NCBI GenBank assembly: GCA_963846005.1
Contig: CAWJUH010000007.1
Span: forward strand, 310,001 to 374,000
Source of the DNA: CAVSUR01 sp963846005
Lineage (GTDB): Bacteria; Actinomycetota; Actinomycetes; Streptosporangiales; Streptosporangiaceae
Direction: 5' to 3'
Length of the DNA: 64,000 bases
The translations under genes were made by a program, and so were the position numbers. Shown in pieces: positions 18,565 through 26,594 of this stretch; the stretch's first letter is position 1, and every line of letters starts with the position of its first letter. The notes below the pieces were generated by a model that made no database searches, was not told the origin of the DNA, and saw nothing but the letters and a program-made list of their open reading frames with translations.

Positions 18565-19609
18565 GGCTGATGCGCATCGGGATGGCACTGAACTACGCCG
18601 GCGGCTTCACCGAGACCGCGGCCGAGCTGGCCGACTACGAGAAGGCCGGGCTGGACATCGTGTTCGTGCCCGAGGCCTACAGCTTCGACGCGGTCAGCCA
18701 GCTCGGCTACCTCGCGGCGAAGACGCAGCGGCTGCAGCTCGCCTCCGGGATCTTGCCGATCTACTCCCGCACGCCGACGCTGACCGCGATGACCGCCGCC
18801 GGGCTCGACTACGTCTCCGGCGGCCGGTTCGTGCTCGGCCTCGGCGCGTCCGGCCCGCAGGTGATCGAGGGCTGGCACGGCGTGCCCTACGACGCGCCGG
18901 TCGGCCGCACCCGCGAGGTCATCGAGATCTGCCGCGCGGTGTGGCGGCGCGAGCGGCTGCAGCACGAAGGACGGCACTACCACATCCCGCTGCCGCCGGC
19001 CAGGGCACCGGGCTGGGCAAGCCGCTCAAGCTCATCAACCACCCGGTCCGCGACCGCATCCCGATCGTGGTCGCGGCGATCGGCCCGAAGAACGTGGCCA
19101 TGGCCGCCGAGCTGGCCGAAGGCTGGGAGCCGATCTTCTACCTGGCGGAGAAGGCGGCGCAGGTGTGGGCGGAGCCGCTGGCGGCGGGCCGGGCCAGGCG
19201 CGACCCGGCGCTGCCGCCGCTGGAAGTAATCGCCCAGGCCCACCTGGCCATCGGCGAGGATGTGACCGGCCTGCTGGAGCTCGGCCGGCCGATGCTGGCG
19301 CTGTACATCGGCGGGATGGGCGCCAGGGGCCGCAACTTCTACCACACCCTGGCCACCCGGTACGGCTACGGCGCGGCGGCGGACCAGATCCAGGAGGCCT
19401 ACCTGGCCGGGCGCAAGGACGAGGCGGCTGCCCTGGTGCCGGCCTCGCTGCTGGCGGGCACCTCGCTGATCGGCCCGCGTTCGCAGGTCGCCGAGCGGCT
19501 GGCGGCGCTGCGCGAGTCCGGGGTCACCACGCTGAACGTGACCCCGGTCGCGCCGTCGCACGCCGAGCGGGTCGCGCTGATCGAGCAGATCCGCGAGCTG
19601 GCGGCCTGA
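18561..19609 (+). CDS. LLM-class F420-dependent oxidoreductase, one frame break near 19002
   Basis: Luciferase-like TIM-barrel enzyme of about 350 residues. The GTG at 18561 overlaps the previous stop; ATG 18570 is an alternative. First frame: MRIGMALNYAGGFTETAAEL, FVPEAYSFDAVSQLGYLAA, GLDYVSGGRFVLGLGASGPQ, YHIPLPP. One missing g in a GGG run near 19002 moves the rest to another frame: GQGTGLGKPLKLINHPVRD, VVAAIGPKNVAMAAELAEGW, IGGMGARGRNFYHTLATRYG. The family uses reduced F420 as hydride carrier. The substrate is unknown. It lies at the right edge of the indel-rich stretch. Confidence 0.88.
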
Positions 19610-19729
19610 CCCGGCGGCAGGGCGGGGGTCGCCGGGCGGCCGGTTCCGCGCGACAATCGGACTGACGGCAGCCGGGCGTGCTAGATATGTCCCGGCGAGT
19701 CACCTCGCCGCCCCGGGACGGAGGTGGCC

Positions 19730-20468
19730 GTGCTGCAGCGCAGCAACCCCAGCCAGGACCTGGCCCGCGAGGCCGCGGACCTGCTGAGTATCGTCCAGGT
19801 CTCGGAGAGCCGCTCGCTGCACCGGCTGGCCGCGCTCGCCGCCCGGGACGTCCCGGCCTGCTCGGGCAGCCGGCGCGGCCGTCTGGCGCGACGGCGAGGC
19901 AGTCGAACTGGCCGCCACCCACCCCGACCTGTCCGCGCTGTTCTCGCTGGCGGTCATGGCCGCGGCCCACCCGTGGGCCGACGCGCTGGCCGCCGGGCAG
20001 CCGGTCAGCTGCCCGGACACGCTGGCCGAAGACCGCTGGCCGGACACCGCGGCGGCGGCCCTGGCCCGGGGCGTGCGGTGCCTCGCCATCCTGGTGCACC
20101 AGGCCGGGCCGGACGCGGTCACGCTCACCCTGTACGGGGTGCGGCCCCGGTCGCTCGACGCCGATCAGGTGGCGCTGGCCGAGCTGCTGGTGGCGTTCGG
20201 CGCGGCGATACTCGGCAACGCGTCCGCCTACGGCGCATCGCAGCGCACTGCGCTGCAGCTGCAGGACGCGGCCAGTTCCCGGATGGTGGTCGACCAGGCC
20301 AAGGGGATCTTGATGCACGCGCTCGGCTGCACCGCGGCCGAGGCGTTCGCCAGGATGCGGGCGGTCTCGCAGTCCCGCGGGATCAAAGTGGCCGAGGTGG
20401 CGGCCCGGGTCATCGAGGCGCACGCCACGGGCGCGGGCCTGTCCGGCCCGGCCGGGCCGGGGCGCTGA
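19730..20468 (+). CDS. GAF-ANTAR transcription antiterminator regulator, one frame break near 19867
   Basis: The GTG at 19730 follows ggaggt. The first frame gives LAREAADLLSIVQVSESRSL and ends at VPACSG near 19865. One extra base shifts to VWRDGEAVELAATHPDL and the rest. The middle is a GAF-like sensor domain. The C-terminus (SSRMVVDQAKGILMHALGC, FARMRAVSQSRGIKVAEVA) is a clear ANTAR RNA-binding domain. ANTAR proteins bind tandem hexaloop RNA hairpins and prevent termination. A small hairpin (cggcgag / ctcgccg, 19693-19710) lies just upstream of its start, but it is single and short of the two-hairpin ANTAR target. Confidence 0.85.
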
Positions 20469-20498
20469 GCGAGCTGGCCCGGCCAGCCCGCCGGACCG

Positions 20499-21779
20499 TC
20501 AGCCCGGCTGGCAGCTGCTCTCGTAGGCCGCGAGCGTCTCGGCCCCGACCCGCTCCCAGGAGTACCGGGTCCTGACCCGGTCAGCCGCGGCGATCCCGAA
20601 CCCGTGCAGCAGCATCGGGCTGGCCAGCAGCTGGCGGATCCGGCGGGCCAGCGCACCCGGGTCACCGGGCGGGACCAGCACGCCGGTGGCGCCGTCGACG
20701 ACCGCGTCCTGGTCGGACCCGCCGGCCCAGGCGACCACCGGCGTGCCGCAGGCCATCGCCTGCAGCGGCAGCAGCCCGACCGGCTCGTCCAGCGCGACGT
20801 GCACGTACAGGTCCGCCGACCGCAGCAGCGCGGCCATCCGCGCCCCGGTGACCTTGCCGGTGAACATCAGCCGGTCGCTCACCTCGAGCCGCTGGGCCAG
20901 CCGGACCAGGTCCTGCAGCACCGGGTCGCCGGCCAGCTCCGCCCGCGGCGGGCCGCCGGCCACGACCAGCTCGGCCCCGGGCACCCGGGCCAGCGCCTCG
21001 ACCGCGGTGCCGAGCCCGTGCCCGGGGTCCAGCGCCGACACCGCCAGCAGCCGCGGCCGCTTGCCGCGCCGGGCCACCGGGCCGGCCGGGCCGAACGCGC
21101 GCACGTCCACCCCGGCCGGCACCAGCCGGATCGAGGTGCGCGGCACGCCCATCCGGGCCAGCGCGGACAGCTCCCGGGTGGACCCGGCCAGCACGGTCTT
21201 GACGCTGCGGGCAATCAGCGCCTCGAACCGGGACCGGACCGGCAGTTCGCTCCCCGCCCTGCCTTCCCTGCCCGCTCCGCCCTCCCTGCCCGGCCCGCCC
21301 TCCCTGCCCGGCCCGCCCGGGCCGGCCGGCCGCTGCGGGCCGGCCGCGGGCGGGCCGAGCGAATGGAAGGTCTGCACCACCGGCATCGGCAGCTCCCTGG
21401 CCGCCGCCAGCGCGGCCAGCCCGCTGGTCCAGAAGTGCGCGTGCACCACGTCCGGCGGGCGCTGCCGCCAGCACCGGGCCAGTTCGGCGCTGAAGTTGCC
21501 CATCTGGGCGAGCAGCTTGTCCTCCGGCAGCGGGGCGGCTGGCCCGGCGGGGAGGTACTCGATCGTGACCCCGCCCGCGCCCGACGTGCGCGGCCGGGCC
21601 GGGGAGTCCTTGCGGGCGTAGATGGTGACCTGGTGGCCGAGCCCGGCCAGGGTGCGGGCCAGCGCGGCTACCCGGAGACCCTGGATCTGCGGTTCTGATA
21701 CGGCGGCCGGCGCGGACGTTCCGCTGCTGCGGACGGCGGGAGACGGGACCGCGCTTCCGGTGACGAGGGCGATCCTCAT
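20499..21779 (-). CDS. Glycosyltransferase family 4 protein
   Basis: 426 residues, GT-B fold. The N-terminal half has QGLRVAALARTLAGLGHQV and VVHAHFWTSGLAALAAAREL. The C-terminal donor-binding half has RLVPAGVDVRAFGP, RLLAVSALDPGHGLG and the GT4 motif DEPVGLLPLQAMACGTPVVA, with the nucleotide-sugar Glu/Asp region. Between them lies a Gly/Arg/Glu repeat (GREGG units, from an 18-bp repeat at about 21250-21310). It is probably a retaining transferase acting on a lipid, glycan or small molecule; the acceptor is unknown. The gene stands alone, and its leader can fold over its ribosome site. Confidence 0.92.
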   Translation of the reverse strand: MRIALVTGSAVPSPAVRSSGTSAPAAVSEPQIQGLRVAALARTLAGLGHQVTIYARKDSPARPRTSGAGGVTIEYLPAGPAAPLPEDKLLAQMGNFSAELARCWRQRPPDVVHAHFWTSGLAALAAARELPMPVVQTFHSLGPPAAGPQRPAGPGGPGREGGPGREGGAGREGRAGSELPVRSRFEALIARSVKTVLAGSTRELSALARMGVPRTSIRLVPAGVDVRAFGPAGPVARRGKRPRLLAVSALDPGHGLGTAVEALARVPGAELVVAGGPPRAELAGDPVLQDLVRLAQRLEVSDRLMFTGKVTGARMAALLRSADLYVHVALDEPVGLLPLQAMACGTPVVAWAGGSDQDAVVDGATGVLVPPGDPGALARRIRQLLASPMLLHGFGIAAADRVRTRYSWERVGAETLAAYESSCQPG

Positions 21780-21792
21780 GCTGACGCTGCCT

Positions 21793-21824
21793 CCTTCGTG
21801 CGGACGCCTCAGCGGTCACGAAGG
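21793..21824 (-). promoter_or_regulatory. Hairpin that can mask the glycosyltransferase ribosome site
   Basis: On the reverse strand, ccttcgtg (21824-21817) pairs perfectly with cacgaagg (21800-21793). The second arm runs directly into agg, forming the ribosome site gaaggagg about 9 nt before the ATG. A 16-nt loop separates the arms. If formed, the 8-bp stem buries half the Shine-Dalgarno sequence. Confidence 0.5.
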
Positions 21825-22027
21825 GGTACGGGCAGCTGCCGGGACCCGGGCAGCAAGCCGGGCATCCCGCGAGCTACCGCGGCTGCGATGCAGGCAAGCC
21901 TCCGCACCACACCGTGACGGGCGTAGGGGGCGTGCCTGCGTCGTAGACACGTTCCGGGTCACACTAACCGGCCGCGGCTCCGGGTAAACGCGAAAGCCGT
22001 GCCTTTCGGCCCTTAGGGTGGGGCCCC

Positions 22028-22843
22028 ATGACGGTGACGGCACGGCAGCGGGACAAGGCGGCGGCCTTCGCGGCGCTGCACGCGGGCCCGCCCTTCGTGA
22101 TCCCCAACCCGTGGGACGCCGGGTCAGCGCGGGTCCTGGCCGCGCTCGGGTTCGCCGCGCTGGCGACCACCAGCTCGGGACTGGCGTTCACGCTCGGCCG
22201 GCTGGACGGCGGCGCCACCCTGGAGGAGGTCGCGGCGCACGTCGCGGCGCTGGACCGCGCCACGGACCTGCCGGTCTCGGCGGACCTGGAGAATGGCTAC
22301 GGGCCCGGCCCGGGCGCCGCCGCGGCCGCGATCGGGCAGGTGGCGGCGGCCGGCGCGGTGGGCGGCTCGATCGAGGACTGGGACCCGTCCGGCTACCTGT
22401 ACGAGCTGCCCGCGGCCGCCGAGCGGGTCGCGGCGGCCGCGCAGGCCGCGCGCGGCCTGGACTTCACCTTCACGCTGACGGCGCGGGCCGAGAACCACAT
22501 CCGCGGCCGCGACGACATCGCCGACACGATCGCCCGGCTGCAGGCCTACGAGCAGGCCGGCGCCGACGTGCTGTACGCGCCCGGGCTGCGCACCGCGGCC
22601 CAGATCCGGCAGGTGTGCGAGGCGGTCGGCAAGCCGGTCAACGTGCTCGCCGTGCCGGAGCTGTCGTTCGCCGACGTCACCGCCGCCGGGGCGCAGCGCG
22701 TCAGCGCCGGCGGCTCACTGACCTGGGTGGCGGCCAAGGCCATGGCCGGAGCCGCGGCCGCGATCCGCGACCGCGGCGACTTCTCGGCTCTCGCGGCCCG
22801 GCTGCCGCTGGCCGACTGGCTCGGACCGCAGCCGGCGCGCTGA
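22028..22843 (+). CDS. Isocitrate lyase / PEP mutase superfamily enzyme
   Basis: 271 residues, alpha/beta barrel of the PEP mutase/ICL superfamily: PPFVIPNPWDAGSARVLAAL, ALATTSSGLAFTLG, the metal-binding ADLENGYGPG region, VGGSIEDWDP and TLTARAENHIRGRDDI. It is shorter than true isocitrate lyase and fits the 2-methylisocitrate lyase-like or phosphonopyruvate-cleaving subgroup common in actinobacteria. The reaction cannot be fixed from the motifs. It is a lone gene, divergent from the glycosyltransferase. Confidence 0.88.
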   Translation: MTVTARQRDKAAAFAALHAGPPFVIPNPWDAGSARVLAALGFAALATTSSGLAFTLGRLDGGATLEEVAAHVAALDRATDLPVSADLENGYGPGPGAAAAAIGQVAAAGAVGGSIEDWDPSGYLYELPAAAERVAAAAQAARGLDFTFTLTARAENHIRGRDDIADTIARLQAYEQAGADVLYAPGLRTAAQIRQVCEAVGKPVNVLAVPELSFADVTAAGAQRVSAGGSLTWVAAKAMAGAAAAIRDRGDFSALAARLPLADWLGPQPAR

Positions 22844-22992
22844 CCAGCCGGCGCCCGCACCCCGCGGAGCACTCCCGGCCCCGGTCCTACAATTTGCCCA
22901 CCGGATCGGCGGCCGGACCGCGGCAGCCGGGGTCCCCAGCCCGATCCGCCGTGATCCCGCGCGCACGCGCCGCCGCAGAGGGGATAGGGCCG

Positions 22993-24963
22993 ATGCAGCA
23001 CCCCGCCGGGCCGGTCATGGCCCGTGAGCTGGCCGCGCTGCGCGAGCGCCGGGACGCGCTGCGCCAGTCCGCCGGCCTGCCGGGCGCCGAGCCCGGCCAG
23101 CTCCTGGAGGCGGTCCTCGCCGAGCTGGACGGCGCGATCGACGTGGCGACCGAGCTGGCCGGCCCGGCGGGCCCGGCTGGCGACGGGCCCGCCGGGCCCG
23201 CGGATGCCGAGCGCAGGCTGCTGCGGACGGTCTTCGCCGAGGCCCCGGTGCCGCTGTTCCTGCTGGAGCGCAACGGGACGATCCGCCGGGCTAACCGCAG
23301 GGCGGGTGAGCTGCTCGGCGCGCCCCCGGGCTACGCCACCGGCAAGCTGCTGACCGCCTTCGTCGGCCTGCCGTCCCGGGCGGCCGTCGCCACCCACCTC
23401 GCGGCGGCCGCCCGTACCGGCCTGGCCCGCCAGTTCCGCACCTCGCTGCTCGGCGCGGCCGGCGCGGCTGACGTGCTGGTGACCACGGGGCCGGTCGAGG
23501 TGGCGGCCGGGCCGGCCCTGCTGCTGGCCGCCGTCACCCCGGCGGCCGGGGGCGCGGCGGACGGAGCCGCGGCCGCGGGCACGGCGGCCGCCGGGGTGGC
23601 AGCGGGATCAGCAGGCCGCCCGGACCGGCCCGCGGCCGGAGCGGTGCAGGCCATGACCGCGCGGATGGACCTGGTGACCGCCGCGACCCGGCTGCTGCTG
23701 GAGAACGCGACCTTCAGCGAGCCGGTGACGCTGCGGCGGTGCGCCCGGCTGCTGGCCGGGGAGCTGGCGGCCTGGGTCATCGTCGACGTCGAGCGCCGCC
23801 AGCGGCTGCGCCGCCAGGTCGTGATCGGCCCGCCGGACGCGCCCGGCGGCGACCTGGCCCGGCTCGCCGCGGCCGTCAGGCCCGCGCCCGGCACCCTGCC
23901 CCACCAGGTGCACGAGACCGGCAACTCCCAGCTCATCGCGCACGCCGAAGACCTGGGCCTGCTGGGCGACTCCGACGGGATGCCGCTGCTGATGCGGCTG
24001 GAGGCGACCTCGGTGCTCAGCGTGCCGGTGACCGACAGTGAGCACGCCTACGGGGTGCTCACGCTGGCCCGGCACTCGGGCGACCAGCCGTTCGAGATCG
24101 CCGACCTCGGCCTGGTCGAGGAACTCGGGCAGCAGCTGGCGCTGACCATCCGGCTGGACAGGATGTTCCGGCGGCGCACCGAGATCGCCGATTCGCTGCA
24201 GGCCAGCCTGCTGCCCCGGGAGCTGCCGTCGGTTCCCGGGCTGGAGCTCGCGGCCGCCTACGTGGCCGCCACCGGCGAGCTCGACGTGGGCGGCGATTTC
24301 TACGACGTCTACGCCGTCCCGGGCGGCTGGGGGCTGGCCATCGGCGACGTCTGCGGCAAGGGCGAGGAGGCGGCGGCGGTTACCGCCGCCGCGCGGCACT
24401 CGATCCGGGTGCTCGGGCACTGGGACGCCGACCCCGCCGCGGTGCTGACCCGGGCCAACGAGCTGATACTGGCGCCCGAGTTCGACGGCCGGTTCGTCAC
24501 TGCCTGCGCGGTGCACCTGCAGTGGCGCGGCGACGTGCTGCACGCGGTGCTGGGCAGCGCCGGGCACCCCGCGCAGCTGGTGCTCAGGGCCGACGGGCGG
24601 GTGCAGGCGCTGCGCGGCGGCGGGATGCCGCTCGGCCTGTTCGAGGCGGCCGAAGCCGCGGCCGAGGAACTCGAGCTGCACCCGGGCGACACGCTGTTCC
24701 TGTACACCGACGGGATCCCCGACGCCCGCAGCCCGGACCTGGAGTACTTCGAGGACCGGCTGACCGACGAGCTGGCCGCGCTGGCCGGCCGCGCGCCCGG
24801 CGAGATCGCCGCTTCACTGCAGGCCCTGGTGCTGGAATTCAGCGCCAACGAGCTGCGCGATGACATGACCATGCTGATCGCGCGGGTGGGGACCCGGCCC
24901 GGCGACACCGGCACCGAGGCGATGGTGATCCAGCCGGGCAGGTCCGGCCCGGGATTGCCCTAG
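22993..24963 (+). CDS. PAS-GAF-SpoIIE (PP2C) protein serine phosphatase
   Basis: 656 residues, start ATG 22993. Order: N-terminal helical region; a PAS domain (FAEAPVPLFLLERNGTIRRA, about 80-180); a Gly/Ala linker; a GAF domain (about 215-395, SVLSVPVTDSEHAYGVLTLA); a SpoIIE-type PP2C domain (about 400-640) with metal-binding DVGGDFYDVY, GLAIGDVCGKGEEAA, FLYTDGIPDARS and DDMTMLI. It is the RsbU-like type that dephosphorylates anti-anti-sigma factors. It ends 4 nt inside the convergent operon that carries a SigB-like sigma factor, which makes a partner-switching link plausible but unproved. Confidence 0.94.
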   Translation: MQHPAGPVMARELAALRERRDALRQSAGLPGAEPGQLLEAVLAELDGAIDVATELAGPAGPAGDGPAGPADAERRLLRTVFAEAPVPLFLLERNGTIRRANRRAGELLGAPPGYATGKLLTAFVGLPSRAAVATHLAAAARTGLARQFRTSLLGAAGAADVLVTTGPVEVAAGPALLLAAVTPAAGGAADGAAAAGTAAAGVAAGSAGRPDRPAAGAVQAMTARMDLVTAATRLLLENATFSEPVTLRRCARLLAGELAAWVIVDVERRQRLRRQVVIGPPDAPGGDLARLAAAVRPAPGTLPHQVHETGNSQLIAHAEDLGLLGDSDGMPLLMRLEATSVLSVPVTDSEHAYGVLTLARHSGDQPFEIADLGLVEELGQQLALTIRLDRMFRRRTEIADSLQASLLPRELPSVPGLELAAAYVAATGELDVGGDFYDVYAVPGGWGLAIGDVCGKGEEAAAVTAAARHSIRVLGHWDADPAAVLTRANELILAPEFDGRFVTACAVHLQWRGDVLHAVLGSAGHPAQLVLRADGRVQALRGGGMPLGLFEAAEAAAEELELHPGDTLFLYTDGIPDARSPDLEYFEDRLTDELAALAGRAPGEIAASLQALVLEFSANELRDDMTMLIARVGTRPGDTGTEAMVIQPGRSGPGLP

Positions 24964-25508
24964 CCGCCCTCACCGGGATCAGCGGAGGGCGCATGCCCGG
25001 CGGCATCCCGGGCCGCGGCCCGGCGAGCCGCCGCCTCGTCTTCCGGCTGCCGCCGCAGGATGCCCGCCTCGCCGTTCCCGCCCGCCCGGCGCCCGGCCGG
25101 CCCGGATGCGGTCTCTCCGGCGGCCGCGGTGTCCTCGCTGACCTGGTGGCCGGCGGCCTCGCGGCTGCTGGCCTGCCCGCTGGCCTGCTGGCTGTCGTGG
25201 CCGGCCATCTCGGCCAGCTGGGCGCTGCTGAGCACCTCGGCGGCCAGCACCGCCGGGTCCTCGACCAGGTAGGCCGGTGCCTGCCGGTCACCGTGCTCGT
25301 GCGGCGCGTCCTCGCCGGTCTCGCTGTTCAGCACCACCCGGCGCCGCAGCCAGCCGGTCGCGCGCGAGCGCAGCAGCAGCCCCGCCCCTCCGGTCAGCGC
25401 GATGATCAGGCCCACGACGTGCAGGTTGATGCCGGGCGTGCTGGCGTTCACGGCCAGGCCGAGGATGGCCCCGAGGGCGATCAGGGTCAGCCCGGTTGCG
25501 GTTCTCAT
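24960..25508 (-). CDS. DUF6458-like small membrane protein
   Basis: 182 residues. Two hydrophobic helices at the N-terminus (GLTLIALGAILGLAVNAS and VVGLIIALTGGAGLLL) are followed by an Arg-rich juxtamembrane segment and a charged, Ala-rich cytoplasmic tail. The two-helix start is the pattern of the actinobacterial DUF6458 family. Its ATG overlaps the sigma factor stop (ATGA), so it is co-translated with it. Function unknown; co-expression suggests an envelope stress role. Confidence 0.85.
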   Translation of the reverse strand: MRTATGLTLIALGAILGLAVNASTPGINLHVVGLIIALTGGAGLLLRSRATGWLRRRVVLNSETGEDAPHEHGDRQAPAYLVEDPAVLAAEVLSSAQLAEMAGHDSQQASGQASSREAAGHQVSEDTAAAGETASGPAGRRAGGNGEAGILRRQPEDEAAARRAAARDAAGHAPSADPGEGG

Positions 25509-26413
25509 GGTGCTCCGATCAGCGTCTGCTGCGGCTCGCTGCCCAGCATCCGCTCGCGCAGGTAAGCCAGTGACTGGGAGATGAGCCGGGACACGTGCAT
25601 CTGCGACAGCCCGAGCTGCTCGCCGATCTGCGCCTGGGTCATGTTGCCGTAATAGCGGAGCAGCAGGATGCGCTGCTCGCGGGCGGCCAGCTCGGTCCAG
25701 TGCACGGCCAGCGCCGCCATATCGAGTGCGTGCTCGACCTGCGGGTCCTCCTCGCCGAGCAGGTCGGCGAGGCTGGCCCGCTCAGCCAGGTCCGACACTG
25801 GCGCGTCCAGCGACGAGGCGGTCAGGCCCAGGTCGGCCTGCCGGGCCTCGCGCAGCTCGGCCACCGGCACTCGCAGGTAGCCGGCCAGCTCGCTGTCCAG
25901 CGGGGCGCGCTGCAGCTGCTGGGTCAGGTCGGCGGCGGCGGCCCGCATGGCCAGCAGCAGCTCCTGGGACGACCGGCGCACGTGCAGCTGCCAGCGCCGG
26001 TCCCGGAAGTGGCGCTTGATCTCGCCGCTGACGCAGGCCAGCGCATACGGGGCGAGGCTCGGGCCGAGCTCCGGGTCGAACCGGGTGATCGCCTTCATCA
26101 GCCCGACGTAGCCCACCTGCATCAGCTCGTCGATCGTCTCCGGGCTGCCGCGGTACCGCCGCGCGCAGGAGCGCACCAGCGGCTGGTACCGGCTGACCAG
26201 CATCTCGCAGGCAGCCGACCGGCGGGCGCTGCCCGGCGGGCAGCTGCGCACGATCCGCAGCAGCTCGCCCTCGCCGCATGCCGCCAGCTCGCCGGTCATC
26301 GCCGGCCCGGGCAGGTCAGCCGGCCAGCTGACCTGCGGGTCACCGGACAGAACCGCAGTGGCCGCGGGCCCCGCGTCCTGGTCCGCTGCCGGAGCCTGCG
26401 CCAGCATCGTCAT
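25505..26413 (-). CDS. SigB/SigF-type alternative sigma factor
   Basis: 302 residues. ATG 26413 is chosen because ggagg lies 6 nt upstream; longer in-frame starts are unsupported. Region 2 has LVSRYQPLVRSCARRYRGS, ELMQVGYVGLMKAITRFDPE and FRDRRWQLHVRRSSQEL. Region 3 has LTQQLQRAPLDSELAGYL. Region 4 has LAAREQRILLLRYYGNMTQA and IGEQLGLSQMHVSRLISQSL. This is the SigB/F/G stress sigma subfamily, normally held by an anti-sigma factor. A GTTT-N14-GGGCAT sequence upstream is its own promoter type, suggesting autoregulation. Confidence 0.94.
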   Translation of the reverse strand: MTMLAQAPAADQDAGPAATAVLSGDPQVSWPADLPGPAMTGELAACGEGELLRIVRSCPPGSARRSAACEMLVSRYQPLVRSCARRYRGSPETIDELMQVGYVGLMKAITRFDPELGPSLAPYALACVSGEIKRHFRDRRWQLHVRRSSQELLLAMRAAAADLTQQLQRAPLDSELAGYLRVPVAELREARQADLGLTASSLDAPVSDLAERASLADLLGEEDPQVEHALDMAALAVHWTELAAREQRILLLRYYGNMTQAQIGEQLGLSQMHVSRLISQSLAYLRERMLGSEPQQTLIGAP

Positions 26414-26455
26414 CGTCGCCTCCGTTTGGCGCCGCACATCCTGGCGAGAAGCACT

Positions 26456-26479
26456 ATGCCCGCCGGGCGTGAAATAAAC
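26456..26479 (-). promoter_or_regulatory. SigB-type promoter in front of the sigma factor gene
   Basis: Reverse strand: gttt at 26479-26476, a 14-nt spacer, gggcat at 26461-26456. This matches the GTTT...GGG(T/C)A(T/C) pattern of SigB/SigF promoters. The -10 box ends 42 nt before the sigma ATG. Confidence 0.55.
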
Positions 26480-26528
26480 ATGCGCGGCCGCGTGCCGACC
26501 GGTGGCATAAACGCCCCGGAAGGTGGTT

Positions 26529-26540
26529 GTCACTAGTGAC
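26529..26540. promoter_or_regulatory. 12-bp perfect palindrome in the divergent spacer
   Basis: gtcactagtgac is self-complementary and lies 55 nt before the NDH-2 start, in the spacer shared with the sigma operon. A second ctagt follows at 26549. The A+T-rich setting suggests an operator for a dimeric repressor. Confidence 0.4.
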
Positions 26541-26594
26541 CGTTGTGGCTAGTAATAATGGCCGGCCGCGACCAGGATCGGGAGGGAGGCGAAC

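Noticed and set aside
21781..21960. A known riboswitch class (cyclic di-AMP, cyclic di-GMP, cobalamin, TPP) in the glycosyltransferase leader
   Set aside because: The pairing near the ribosome site is clear, but none of the conserved core blocks of these classes could be found.
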